This document shows positions 9,090 through 20,785 of a stretch of 33,750 nucleotides of DNA, in pieces (position 1 is the stretch's first letter; every line of letters starts with the position of its first letter). Position numbers and translations under genes: made by a program. Source of the stretch: Mucidula mucida. Taxonomy: Eukaryota; Basidiomycota; Agaricomycetes; Agaricales; Physalacriaceae. The notes under the pieces are model-generated. The model was not told where the DNA came from and ran no database searches. It worked only from the letters and a program-made list of their open reading frames with translations. Location: NCBI GenBank assembly GCA_015501055.1, contig JADNYV010000371.1, positions 1 through 33,750 of the forward strand, written 5' to 3'.

Positions 9090-11559
9090 TTAGCTGTCCG
9101 ACTCGCAATCTGACGAGCTCTCGGCCTGTGCCGCAGCCTTCTTAGCCTTGGCGGCTTTTCGCGCTTCTTTCGCCTCCTGCTTCTGAGCAATAATCAGCGA
9201 TGGAAATGTGGAAACAGTCAGAGTACTGACCTCCTTGGCCTCTTTCTCTTCTTTCTCCTTCTTCTCAGCTTCCTCCTTCTCTTTCTTCTCCTTGTCCTCT
9301 TTCTCCTCCCTCTCCTTGCGTTCGTTCTCCTCCTTCTCGGCTTTTTCCTTCTTGAGCTTCTCCCGCGTCTCGCGCTCTTGAATGATCCACGCCCCGACTT
9401 CATCAACACACTCGCGCGGGCGGGTTTTATTTCGAAGGAGGTAGCCTTGGAGACCAGCAACCTGTTTGGTGACACGTTAGTCGGCTTCAGACAGTATGAA
9501 CAACCGAGATTACTCACGCTTAATTCGTCTTCTGGTATAGCATCAGCGAAGCGCTTGGCCAGGTCGCATATCTCCTCTTCGCTCAACAGAGGGATTTGGT
9601 GAGAGAACTTCTTCTTCGAGCCAGGCAAGTGCTTCTGTGACGTGTCCTTGGCTCCCTCGCCAGCGAGTTCGCGATCCTTGGCCTCCTTCTCCTAGAGTCA
9701 TACGTAAAATCGTCAACTGCAAGGTTCAGGAGGAGAGTACAAACCTCCTTGCGGTAAGGGAAGAAGCACTTGAAGATGCCCTCCGCTTGCCATTTGGTTG
9801 CGTTGGTAAAGTTGACCCAAACATCCATGCGTCCGGGACGAGACAAGGCGGGATCAAGGCGTTCGATATGGTTCGTCGTTGCGAAGAGGAGCCTGTGTTA
9901 CAGATCAATTTCGCATCGGAAGATGTAAATTGAGAGCCTACCTGCCCTCAGCAGCCGCGACGCCGTCAATGCTATTCAACAAGCCGCTCAACGACAGCGT
10001 GCTACCATCATTTTCCTCCTCTTTCTTGTCCTTTTCCTTCTCCTCGGCTGTGGGCGCAGTTGGCGCACCTGTGGATTTCTCATCCCGCGAGACTCCGCGA
10101 GTAAACGCAGCGTCTAAATCCTCGAGGAGAAGAATACAGCGTGAAGGCACACCGCCCATCAGCGCTGTCAGCGTGTTGTCAGACATGCTAAAAACGAGCT
10201 TAGTACTGTAGGTATATTCATGGAGAAACAAGCTTACCCTTTGCTGCTCAAAGAAAGCACAAAAATGTCGAGGCCGAGCGCGCCCGCGAGCGAATGTATG
10301 AGCGACGTCTTGCCTGAGCCGGGAACACCATAAAGGAGATAGCCTCTTCGGAAGGGGATACCGCGTTCAGCGTACCTGTCGCATAGCGTTAATACTGGTC
10401 AGGAAAGAAAGCCGTCGTTGCTGACCATTCCTCGCTCTGCAAGAAATCAATGCAGTCGGCCAAAAGCATATCTTTGACGCCGGGTTGCAGTACGATAGAG
10501 GACATCGGGCGCTTCTGACGTGCACCGTTGTATTGCCACCGAGGATACGATCTGGAGCTGCCAGGTTGTGAATGCAATGGCAGAGGAGATAGAGCGCACA
10601 CTTACGCATCCGCCAGATAGATGCCTACGCGGTTCTCAGAGTCCTTCTCATACTCGCGCTTGGCCTCAAGCACGAGCTTCTTGAAGATGTCGTTGTTCCT
10701 AGCCACGACACTGAACGTCGACATCAGTCAAAGGTGGCAGTTGCACGAATAAGAATAACAAACCTGACTTTCAAGCCGTCCGTCCAGCTTGTTTCAGTAC
10801 GCGTGATGCGTAGCCAATGCCCACGGTAGTAGATGGTGTGGGTCTTATCTAGAGCGAAGGTACCGTAAGGACGCGACGTAGGGTCATGCAAATAAGGACT
10901 TGCCGATGGTGGGCATGAATGCTATCTTGCGCTTCCGGCGTCCGTGAACAAGGCTGTCGTCGCCTTCGTTTTCGTCATCATCATCCACATCAGCCGCAGC
11001 TCTTTCGGAGAGTCCAAGCGAGCGAGTAGTGATATCAAACTCCCGGGAACGGCCCCAAGCGGGTTGCTGAATTGTAGGTTAGATTCAATGCAACTGTTAA
11101 TGTTCGGAGAAGCGCGCCTTTGAAAGCCAGTGCATAAGCCAGTCGTAGGGATCGTCGCTTTCGCTGAAGTGAGCAGTGAGGAAGAACGCTAGAGATAGAA
11201 TAAGCGTAAACCATGTCAACAGAGATGCGACGTACAATCCATAAAGCCATTCCATACACTGATAGACGCACGACGAGCGGTTTCGGCGGCTCCGCCAAGT
11301 ACAACTAGTTTCTGTAGATATCATATCAGCGCCCATGTCGGAGATAAGACAAATCATGAGTCATAGCGGCAGATGTCGCGCAAATCACGTTAAGCGCGTA
11401 CGACAGGCGCCTACACTGCCACCTCAACAGCTGTAGAGGCCGCCTGTGCCACTGCTGCAAACAAAAAGAGAATAGAGCGAGAGTACGTACAAGCGTGTCC
11501 TGGATAGCGCCACCATTCATGCCGAGGCTTGGCCCAAGGAGGCTTGTGACAGCATCCAT
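9090..11559 (-). CDS. BCS1-like AAA ATPase, copy A
   Basis: Thirteen exons, 574 residues: 11559-11491, 11311-11236, 11188-11118, 11066-10904, 10848-10764, 10710-10606, 10551-10426, 10375-10238, 10187-9942, 9892-9745, 9691-9518, 9461-9231, 9182-9090. The N-terminus has a BCS1_N-like signature ([26 protein letters not shown]). Walker A is GVPGSGKT (248-255), Walker [11 protein letters not shown] (295-304), sensor ATTN (364-367) and RPGRMD (378-383). An acidic/Lys insert precedes [12 protein letters not shown]. The C-terminus is a long Lys/Glu coiled coil ending SDCESDS, absent from yeast Bcs1. Bcs1 inserts the Rieske protein into mitochondrial complex III; fungi carry many diverged paralogs, so this role is not assured. 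Introns 3 and 4 need GC donors (AAG|GCGCGC at 11117, G|GCAAGT at 10903), where copy B has GT. Confidence 0.9.
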
Positions 11560-13504
11560 TGTCGCTCTACAGCAGTTTAACAGCAGTTGTTACACGTGTT
11601 TGCGCGGTTTCTGGAGGAGGAGAGCGACTGCTGCGCTGGATTTACTGGGCCGGCGAGGTAGAACAAGAGTCGCAAGACGCGAAGGAGGAGGGAGGTTGGG
11701 AGAGAGAAGGAAGGGTGCAAAAGGGCGAATGATGGCTATGAATAAAAGGGAAGTGACCCTTGTTCAATAGTCATCGTGTGATCGCCATAAGTAACCCCGG
11801 TACCGCTCGGAATTCGCCGCTCGTGTGAACGATGATTTGGATTCGTCTGGAAAGAAAAGACTCGGCGCTAAACACATTTGGAAACACACAACATGCATGG
11901 CAAGATAGATGGTTTCAGAATGGGGACTTGCAAGTTCAGAATGGATGCTAATGAACGATTTGCCATTGCTGCGTTCCCGCGCGTAGGCTCCAAATGAATA
12001 GAGTGGTATACCTTCCTAAAAAACCTGTACGAGGACGAAAATCTAACAATGATCTTCAACACAGCCCGAAGCCAACGTGCGGTACGCAGCGCCCAGCAGC
12101 AGTAATGCGATACATTTGCATGCACGATGTTTGACTCCAAGTGACTGCTTTTCGGTCGCCGACGGCGCTGACACGTCGTAATCAAATCCAATCTAGGAGG
12201 CTAGGTAGTCGCGGCAGGACGAAGGAACAAATAGAAACACTCACGCTCAAAAGATTAAGAATTTCACGAACTGCTAAAAATGGGGGAATTTACGGCAAGA
12301 CCATCATCGTGGCTTGTAGGAGCCGTCGGACTGGGCAGACATAATAAGTCGCAGCACCGCTATCGATAGGGATGCAAGAAAGCTGGATGATGAATCACAG
12401 CTGCAAAGAACGGTCTGACCACGATGGTAATCGCGAAGAAGCGGCAAGCGGGCCGACTACCGCCCAAAAGCTGCACCGACAAAACCTTGATCGAAAGGCG
12501 ACTCCCAGACCATGCCCTAGTCATTGATGGTGAAATTGAAACAATCCTGGGTCAAGGCTCCGTGGCCGACACGTATTTGGGACGGAGATAACGCTCACTG
12601 CACGCCACGCCGCCGAGATACTACGATGTTTAGTTCGCACGGCCATTGGCTCGGGCGGTGTTTCGCGTTGTTCATCCTGCATCGCGAGCGACTGCAGTTG
12701 TACGTTTATGAAGCCTTCTCATATCGAAAGTTCTATCACAAGGCAACCTCGTAAGCAACATCGAACACGCCTTCCACTCCGGATGGTACGGGAGCAACAA
12801 GCGTTTACAAGATGAAATTGTGCGAAAGAGGGATGATAGCGTGGCCTTGAACAACAACCGCGAACAAGGCAGTGAAGGATAGTCTGCTGGAGATTAGTCA
12901 CGTATTTGACCTGACTCGGAGGCTATCGGGTGTCCTGACCTTCTCTGAACATGACTTTGTAGGGCCCAACGCCGCTGCAGTAGATGCCGTTCTAATGGCG
13001 TAGACTCGAAAGCACTTATGTGCGATAGCACTCACCAGTACGCCCATTTTGTAGAAACTGGTGTATCCATTAGTCCGTCGAACAAAGGACTCCAGGCGCA
13101 GGGTTCTATAATGGAGGGAAATCCGCAAGGATTCTGATTCAATGACTGCATCGAAGGTTCCATCAATGGGCGGCGCTGTCAATGTTTCGAAGAGCTACAG
13201 CAAGGTTCCCGAAGAGGCGGTTTCTGTGGCGTCACAGTTGGCCAGCAGTAACTCTACGCGTTCCTTTGTTTCTAGTCTTGACAGGTACACGGCAGTGACA
13301 ATAAGCCTATGTGCCAAGTGATGGATATGGAGCAGCGCCGAGTAATAAACAATGGGAATGGAAGTCGAACAACGAAGAACAATACTTAGTCATCATGATG
13401 TCCGCTCGCACAACAAGGGACCCACAGCGAGGCTATGCCTTGTTCTCTGCAAGAATAAAGGGAGCTCCTGAAATCCATCTAAGCAAAAACATCCCCCCAT
13501 TCCA
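11560..13504. other. Gene-poor stretch, 1.9 kb
   Basis: Only short open frames lie here, on both strands, and none has a recognisable domain, paired splice sites leading to a longer protein, or codon composition like the neighbouring genes. It begins with the upstream region of BCS1-like copy A (purine-rich near 11670-11720) and ends with the promoter of the SET gene. I found no repeats, tRNA or transposon ends. Confidence 0.5.
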
Positions 13505-14805
13505 ATGAGGCTACGCAGTTCAACAAAAATTCAAGGGCCCGTTACTCGGTCGAAGTCCCGGAGATCGACCATAAATGCAACCGAAGCAAAGAGATTCTGC
13601 GGCGGCGATCGTAAATCAAGTAAGTGCCCTTTCCAGTTTTTTGTAGTCGAACATAGCCTCAAGTTTCTAGATGAGCGTCGGAAACCTGCATCGACTCGAC
13701 CTCTAGCCAAACAACTCCCGAAGAAAGGCGCCACCTACGAAATGTCCCTCTTTTCTACGAAAAGGAACATTTCTGCATGCTTCCTAAAGACCGCATTGAC
13801 GACCGCTCTGCCATCCTTATCCTATTCGTCGGCCTCCACTGTGACCCGTTTGTCCAGACCATTTCGGATCGGGGGCGTTCCCGGTAAAGGCCAAGGGATG
13901 ATCGCCACCGAAAAGATACCAGTTGCAACGCTCATCCTGGCCGAAGTACCGCTTATCGTTGTTCCCGGACAAATCGACCTAAATCGCATGGGAATCGAGT
14001 CCGCTGCAAGCATGGAAACCATGCTTCTGCAGCTAGTGAAGCTCTTACCGAAACACAGGCAGGATCTTTACGTCAAGTTGCATAACGCCCACGCAGGGAA
14101 GGGCGTGTTGAATGGAATCTTCGAGACGAATTGTTTCAAGCTCTCGAATCTGGGCGATAACTCGGGCTACGGTGAGTTCGAAGGGCCATAGCTTGGCAGA
14201 CAATTATCACTCAATCCGTTTCCATCAGACTCGTACAACGGCGTGTTCAACAAGTTATCGAAGCCAAACCATAGGTATGAGCGTCAAAGACAACACTGGA
14301 TCGATATCGTCTAACAATCACAATCAGTTGTAGTCCAAACGCTCATTATCGTTGGGATGACGCTACCTTTACCATGCAACTCCGCGCGGTGCGAGAGATA
14401 GGTGTAGGCGAAGAGATTCTAATCTCATACACGAATATCCTGCATCCCTCCTCCATTCGCTTCCGCGACCTCAAGGAAGACTACGGGTTTCCTTGCGCGT
14501 GCAGAGCTTGTTGCAACGCTGCTGCCTCGGACGCGAGCCGAAAGCTCTTCCGGAAAATGAAGTTCGGAAGTACAGGGCAGGAGAGGATAAGTTCGCAATA
14601 TCTAGAAGATAGGCTTCGGGTGCTAGGCTTGATGGAGAATGAGGGCGTCGAAGCTAGCGAGTGCTACCCAGAGCTGCTGAAAGAGATTTTGATGGCATAC
14701 ACAAACCGCCTAGACAAGCAGATGGTAGTCCAGTTCAAAACGAAGTATTTTCTCGCGTCCGCGGCGTTAGGAATACCCGTGGATTGCTGGATATCAGAGC
14801 TTTGA
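13505..14805 (+). CDS. SET-domain protein
   Basis: Four exons: 13505-13619, 13671-14171, 14229-14274, 14328-14805, about 379 residues, introns 51-57 nt with GTAAGT, GTGAGT and GTATGA donors. The first intron preserves frame, so the unspliced form is also open, adding 17 residues. SET signatures: PGKGQGMIAT with ATEKIPVATLILAEVPLIVV (about 108-140), a split insert, then LSKPNHSCSPNAHY (NHSC at 219-222), GVGEEILISYTN, and the post-SET-like FPCACRACC. The NHSC and EEI..SY elements form the S-adenosylmethionine and pseudoknot core of lysine methyltransferases, so catalysis is plausible. There is no MYND finger between the SET halves, unlike SMYD proteins. The N-terminus is basic and Ser/Thr-rich. 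Substrate unknown. Confidence 0.8.
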
Positions 14806-15473
14806 ACACATTTTTAGTCACTAATAATCATAGACTATGGAGATTAACTGCCCGCCAAAACGTGACGCGTACTGTACGTTGTCCATGCGCATAGGAGAGC
14901 GAAAATCAGAGGCAAGCGGCGGGAAAAAATAGGCGCGGCTTTGAAGTCTCTTTCTTTCAACGGAGTTGAGAGATGCTCAGCGTGGGGATTGGAAGATGAT
15001 ACACATCGGGGAAGAAAGAGCTTGACGGGGGATAGCGCGTGCTAGGCAAGGGTAGTAAAAACCGAATGGCGGACCGGCATGCTATCATCATTACTACTAC
15101 AGACTTAGAAGACCTGTTACTATGGCGGAAGCCGATAGAAGGTGGGCTTTTTTTTGCCTGACTTAAGTGGAACCTTTGGACGACGGACGAGGTCAAAGGG
15201 AGCGCATCCAGTCCAGCAGATACATATAAAACCGCCTGCCCTTTTCTCCCGCTAAAATCGCCCAGCATTGTCGCCACGTTCAGCCTAGCCAACTCGATAT
15301 CAGCGCAAAGGTTTGTCCACGGATCGCATGTGGCCATCCGCCATTGTTCGCCGCATTTGGTCGAGCACGTGTGGACGAAATGCTGTTACCAAATTTGGGT
15401 GTTCGAGACGACTCGATTGTTCTCGCTGCTCCTTGTCTTTGTCCACCACAACCCGAGTCAATTTTGAACCAGC
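14806..15473. other. Intergenic, promoter side of F-box gene
   Basis: This holds the 3' flank of the SET gene and the promoter and 5' leader of the F-box-like gene. The frame upstream of 15474 is open but is better read as leader because of the intron at 15492-15546. Confidence 0.45.
15225..15231 (+). promoter_or_regulatory. TATA-like box upstream of F-box-like gene
   Basis: TATAAAA lies 243 nt upstream of the ATG at 15474. If used, it implies a 5' leader of roughly 200 nt. Confidence 0.35.
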
Positions 15474-17502
15474 ATGTCCTGGGGTCGATTGGTTAGTCAC
15501 TACTGCACTATGTTTGCCTCATATTATTCATGACATCGTTCTGCAGATTGAACGCGACCCTCAAGCCAAGCGTCCTCGCGTTTGTGAGAGACTAGGCACT
15601 GAACTACTCCTCCAAGTCAATTCCGATATTCCCTATCGCGCGGTTACAAAAATTGAAAATTCGCTAAGGGACGAGCAACAGAGTCTTGTCCAGGTTCAAG
15701 GCAAAATAGCAGCAGCCGACCCCAAATCCGACGAGTTGCACGCGTTACAAATCGACGAAGTCACCATTGAGGATTCCATCAAGGTCCATAAACAGCTCCT
15801 TCGCCCTGGTGTCGTTCGGTCGCTCCCCGCGGAGGTGCTGAGTATGATATTCAGTTGGTACCTCCACCTCTGCCATCTCCAAGCCAAAGCCATTCTCGAT
15901 GCCGTTTATCGTTCCGGCCGCGCCACTTCCAAAACCATGGATGCATACGTTATTGCGCACAATACGGCGCCGCTCATTCCGATGTCCGTGTGTCAGCGCT
16001 GGCGCCAGACCGTCATAAATGATTCGTCTCTATGGACCATGGTCGCACTTTCTGGACGAGGAAGGCCTGCATGGCGGCCGGATCGTCTGCGCAAGAAAAA
16101 CATGCTGTCAGTGACCTTTCCTCCACCTTCGGCTTATCAGAAGCAGCTTGAGATTCTCCAGCTGCAAATGGCAAGAGCCAACCTCCGCCCCCTTTCGATT
16201 ACCCTCCATCTCTCGTCCAGTCATCTTATCCAACGTCATCTCATCCCCATCTTGCTAAACACAGCACTCGACGCATTTTCTCGTGCCACTGAGTTCCATC
16301 TGGACTTCAACTACATAAACGCACCTTTACGAGATTATCTTCAGGGTGATAACCTCAAACACGCCGAGGGCCTACACACTCTTACCATCGTCTTTGCGAC
16401 AGAGTTCGGCTGCAACAGAAGCGCCACTCTCGAGATGCAGATTCCCAAGTTGACGCGTATTTTCCTCGCACATACACCCAACCTCCAGCGTCTCGTACTT
16501 GATATCCCCGCTGACGCAATCGAACGGAGCCTCCCGCGAGCGGCAGTAATCAGTGTCCTCGTAGAACTAGAGATCAGAAAGCCCATAGACCTCTACCTCT
16601 TCCTCATACTCATGGAGAAAGCACCTGCTTTAGAGGTCCTCAAAGTGTTTCGGGTACTGGCGTCCTCTCGCCGTGAGGACGAAGACGGCAACGGGATGCA
16701 TTACTTCAATAGTCTTGAATCACTCCACGTCACCTGGGCTGAGTTACAGGAGAGTGATGGTATGTTCGACTGTATCACTCTCCCCGCCTTACGCCGTCTG
16801 GACATTTCAACGTATCCCACCGATTCGTGGCCGACTGAAAGCCATGTAGCTTTCTTCGAACGATCGGGGTGCAAGCTCCAGACACTTACTGTGCGCGAAA
16901 GTCCTATCAATGAACGAGTCGCCGAGCTGCTCGTAGGTCAGCACGACCTGCACGAGCTGCATCTTGAGCACAATCCCGGTGACAATTGGATGCCGGGTTT
17001 CGAGTCCGATTTCGAAGGAATTCAAAGTGGCGTGACGATGAAAGCGCTACGTTTTCTCACGGAAACTCAAGAGTTAAAGGCGCTCCGTCATCTGACGATC
17101 TCTGTAGCACCGAAGCAGCTGATGAAAGTGAAGGAGCTGCTTACAGCGCGCTTTGTGCGCGCAGAAGAATGCGGATTTGCGAAGCTAGAGAGTTGCCGTG
17201 TTTATTTTAATCGCGGAGGGGCAAGTTCGCGGAGTCGTAAAGCGGAGACTTCGTTCTACGACGATGGGAAGCCAGAGAAACCTAGTGACGATGCTAGTCA
17301 TCACACCTCCAAGCACCAACTGTCTCGCAAGGCCACGATCCTCACGTCACCGAATGAAGTCAACTCATCCAGTAGCCGCCCCGAATCGAATGGCTATCAG
17401 CGATTACTGCAGCCATTCGTCGACCAAGGGCTGCGATTGATAGTAGAAGTACGAGATCGATATGACTATGAGCAGGAGTTCTCTATGCCAGATGATGAAT
17501 GA
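15474..17502 (+). CDS. F-box-like protein with N-terminal coiled coil
   Basis: Two exons: 15474-15491 (MSWGRL) and 15547-17502, giving 657 residues. The 55-nt intron has a GTTAGT donor and CTGCAG acceptor, phase 0. I chose this short first exon because the open frame further upstream has no domain-like content. Residues about 36-92 form a coiled coil rich in Glu, Gln and Lys. The F-box follows at 97-112 (RSLPAEVLSMIFSWYL), with CQRWRQTVINDSSLW downstream. The rest has the irregular leucine-rich spacing of agaricomycete F-box proteins (LRRLDIST, LHELHLEHNPGD, LRHLTISV). F-box proteins link substrates to SCF ubiquitin ligases via Skp1. This family is greatly expanded in mushrooms and most members have no known target. 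The C-terminus is Ser/Lys-rich and ends in an acidic patch. Confidence 0.85.
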
Positions 17503-18025
17503 TATTCCTGATTATGTATATTTGATAGCTCGAAGCCATTCATATATTTTTACCGTTTGTGGTTACTACCGTGTACATACATGAACATTCCTTGTATTTC
17601 GCAAATGAGACGCAGAGATGCATCAATGAACGCTACTTTAATACGGACAAATGTTTCTCGACCTCTCATATTATCGTTTGCTATTCAGAAACAGTGCGTG
17701 ACGAAAGGTTCATGAAGGACTCCGTGTAGACACAGTGAGTACGATAGTACACGCAAATAGACTACAGGTCCGTCAGTAAGATATAAGTAAGATATAAGAG
17801 AAAGAACGTACCCTCAGACGTCGTAACAAGCAAGACGGCTGAGGGGTTCGATCAACTAAAAGTGATATAAATACAGCCCGGCATTAGCCGGCGTACGCCA
17901 CGACACTCATTCCTTAACACTCCGAGCTGTCTGAACTCTAATCGCGTGATCATTTCTTGGCAAGTGTCCTCTTCTTGTTACTAGCCGCTGCCTTCTGTAT
18001 TTTACGCTTCTCCTTCTAGACCCTA
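17503..18025. other. Intergenic between convergent units
   Basis: This is the 3' flank of the F-box gene. On the minus strand near 17950-18020 a lysine-rich frame (AAASNKKRTLAKK then stop) looks like a protein tail, but it does not join the pseudogene at 18026 in frame. Confidence 0.4.
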
Positions 18026-18921
18026 TTAATTACAAATATTCGAGTACTCACCTTCTTGTTCAATGTTTTCAAAATACGAACGGTCATGGATAGTGCGGTC
18101 GCGGAACTCTAAAAGCTCGAGCTCCGACAGCGACAGAGGGTATGGCTTTTGCAGCAGGCCACGGAGTTCAGTGTCACTCACTTCGGAGAGGCCAATGACA
18201 AGGTTCCGCAGCGGTATTGGCGTGTAAACACTATCGTCGGGCACCAAGGGCAGTCCTGTCGGCGGGAGGCTAAACATCGTGTTCCTGTGGACAGCTGTAA
18301 AATCAAACGTGCGGATGTGCTGGAATCTCTTTAACAATTCTGTCAACAATCGTTTTTCACTGAAGCCGATGTCGTTGAGCACGAGAGTAGTGATAGGTTT
18401 ATCACCAAAAAAATGCGACAACGACGTTGGGACCTGAGCAGCAGCAGCATTGCCGAACAATGGGTGATGAGGGATGTATCCCAGATCGAGATGATCGATT
18501 TTCAGAGTGCGAATGTTCTCAACCGGGAGAAGAGAGGTGCAAGGTGGGGATCGCTCAGGATCAGATGCTCTAGGTCCTCGCTTCTCCATTTCTCGGACGA
18601 TCCATTGGGGTTCTCCGGATCGACTGGACGACTGGTAAGGGTCACCGAGCGAGCGAGAAGTGCAAGATTGGGGTTTGGGTCGAGTGCAGTGACGATTAAG
18701 CGTTCGGCATCGCTCTGTGGGCACGTCAAGGCGTCTGCCTCTGTTCCGTGATCGCTGAGCAGAAGCTTGACGTGAGCGAATATATGGTATTGAGAGCGTG
18801 GAATAAATGCTCGAGCCGCAAGTGAGCATGCTCTAACACTTGATAGGTCCTCGGCGTCGATGTTTGCGACTGCATCGATAATCGTGTTAAGCGTTTCTTG
18901 GGAAACGATCAGTGGGGCGAA
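18026..18921 (-). pseudogene. F-box protein pseudogene (frameshifted, start lost)
   Basis: The first frame (about 18921-18502) reads LIVSQETLNTIIDAV...DLSSVRACSLAARAF, matching the agaricomycete F-box pattern LP.E...TIID.L...L..CSLVSR.W, and runs to LFSRLRTFAL then stop. The protein continues in another frame (from about 18550 to 18026) as IRTLKIDHLDLGYI and on through leucine-rich segments. The overlap of the two frames around 18500-18545 encodes similar text (LRTFAL, NIRTLKI) and offers no GT/AG pair, so a small indel is the simplest reading. Upstream of 18921 the frame meets a stop with no ATG in between, so the start is also missing. A sequencing or assembly indel could explain the shift but not the missing start. 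Confidence 0.7.
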
Positions 18922-19941
18922 GGGTTAGGGATAAGCGAGACCTGTCCGCGCACCTTGTGACAGTGCTTCCCGTGTTACCAATTCTTACAACAGCTATTAT
19001 CGTTCAGTTCATTACAGTGATGTACTAACACTACTATATCAACGTACATTCGATATCATGGTTGTTTTCAACCCTCCTCCTTTCCTCCAGAGCCCGTCCT
19101 CTCCAAAAGAGGAACTAAAATACGTTGGCATTAACGTCTACAAATGACTAGTACTTCCCTAACCCGGGCGTCCTGGAATAATTCGCTGATTGTCATCAGG
19201 TGCCGGATTCCTTGGCCATCTATCGATATGTACTGAGAATACAGACATCAGATTCGAAAGGATGGCGAAAAGGAGAACGTGCGGAAGCGGCACGCTTCCA
19301 AATAGCATCATGGCCGCCACCGCATATTTATGGGCGTACTGAGAGTTTCCATCGTTTATATTCACAATGGATTAAACGATCATTCACAGACGACCAGCAA
19401 TGGTCATCATTATGTCCTACGTTGAACCGTCAGAGGTCTCGGTAGAGTCCTCAATTATCATACGTACCTTCCTCGAAGGTGATTGGATGGAAAGTGTATG
19501 CAGGATAGATGCCTCGAGAGGAAAAGGGCTATGGAAGCGGATCGAAGGAGGTTATTGAGTTCTGACCGAGTTAGAGATTACTACGTAGTGGTCACAGAAC
19601 GCACTTGGTGGACAACAGGGCCTAGACAATAGAACGAAAGAATCCAGGAGATTCTGGCGGCATCACTCCACGTATTCTTGGCTCTTGGTTCGAGCTTCGG
19701 CGGCTGGTTCAAAGGCGAGCTCGAAAATACCAATCACTCGCCTGATTGCATCACTCCCTCCAAACTGAGAGACTACGACTTCTCATTGCGCGGAAAAGAA
19801 CAAGGTTCCTGTCTTATCGCTGCCATATCGGGAACAAGCGAAGTCGAACTTGGCGTTGGAATGTGAACACACAATCAGATCCGAGTACAACAAGGCGATG
19901 CTAGCGCAATGTTCCGGATCACGAGGGCGCCTCAATTCACC
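18922..19941. other. Gene-poor stretch, 1.0 kb
   Basis: No gene, RNA gene or repeat was recognised. Open frames here are short and without domain-like sequence. Confidence 0.45.
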
Positions 19942-19950
19942 TATATAAGG
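19942..19950 (+). promoter_or_regulatory. TATA box of small unknown gene
   Basis: TATATAAGG lies 64 nt before the ATG at 20006, with a pyrimidine-rich leader between them, a good core promoter layout. Confidence 0.55.
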
Positions 19951-20005
19951 ATGTCCCCACTGCTGTGAAAGGCTATCTTTACACCTTCATCTTCTTCACA
20001 GCATC

Positions 20006-20421
20006 ATGCATCGCTCCCGCCGCAAAGCCCCTAAACCTGATCGGTGGTCGCCAGACGGCATAGAGTACACGCGGCTCAAGATCGTCACCTACCACGGTGC
20101 CAACGAGTACATATGTCGCCAAAGTCGTCAGTGTCTGTTCCGTTTTGGAGGCGGACTTGATACTGATCCTTGCTTCTCTGTAGACACGAGCGACGATGCG
20201 AAAGCAGTACGTCTATCATGTTGTGAGGGAAGGTGCTACTAAAGAAAGTTGTCAGCCACCACTCCCAGAGCATCAGCAGAATCAGTACTGGACGCTTCAG
20301 CCGGTGCATAAAGCTACAACTGACGCGTGCGTCTATCGTTCTCTTCTTTGCTCTACGTGACAGAATGTTCCTGGGCAGTGCCGCCGCCATGATTATGCGA
20401 ATGACTTCGCCGCCCAAGTAA
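20006..20421 (+). CDS. Small hypothetical protein, 109 aa
   Basis: Proposed exons: 20006-20206, 20256-20326, 20364-20421. The first intron is a good 49-nt GTACGT...CTAAAG...TCAG. The second, GTGCGT...GACAG, is only 37 nt and less certain. The product begins MHRSRRKAPKPDRWSPDGIEY, has a Cys-containing middle, then PPLPEHQQNQYWTLQPVHKAT, and a short hydrophobic C-terminal segment (FLGSAAAMIM) before the stop. The TATA box and leader upstream support a real transcript. I recognise no domain. The hydrophobic tail may associate with a membrane. If the second intron is not used, the protein ends at a stop shortly after the first intron. Confidence 0.5.
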
Positions 20422-20785
20422 CCTGTAATCATAAGGTAGTCAGAAATTGTACCACCACCTATCACTACCTTGCATTCACCTTCTTCCCGTACTTGTGAAC
20501 GAGTACAGCGATCATACGCGGTTACAACAACCGCTCTAAACCCACATGTAGCGATCAACTTTCGAATGCAAACCTCGTCTTTGATCGACTCCCGCATCAC
20601 ATCCATGAAATGAAGAAAGCAAAGTACACACCAACTAGAGTCTTGCGGCTCTCATTTAGGGGGATGACGAGAAAGCTTTCGCAATATGTAATAGATTTGT
20701 TGAGCGGGGCGAGGAGTACAGGTATAGCATGCACACAAGCGAATATACAAGGGACTGGGAATACATGGCGACGCGGTGCGAACCT
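20422..20785. other. Intergenic between convergent genes
   Basis: This 364-bp stretch holds the 3' flanks of the small unknown gene and the SUMO gene. No other element was recognised. Confidence 0.5.

Noticed and set aside
15313..15473. Upstream extension of the F-box protein to 15313 or 15328
   Set aside because: The extension is not protein-like and includes the 55-nt intron; a short first exon MSWGRL spliced at 15492 is the better start.
17780..17870. GGTTCGATC reminiscent of a tRNA B box
   Set aside because: The box lacks the final TCC, and no acceptor stem, A box or anticodon arm could be paired around it.
20085..20606. 173-codon minus-strand open frame opposite the small gene
   Set aside because: The plus-strand model has a TATA box, a leader and a good first intron; the minus frame has no domain and no promoter-like signal.
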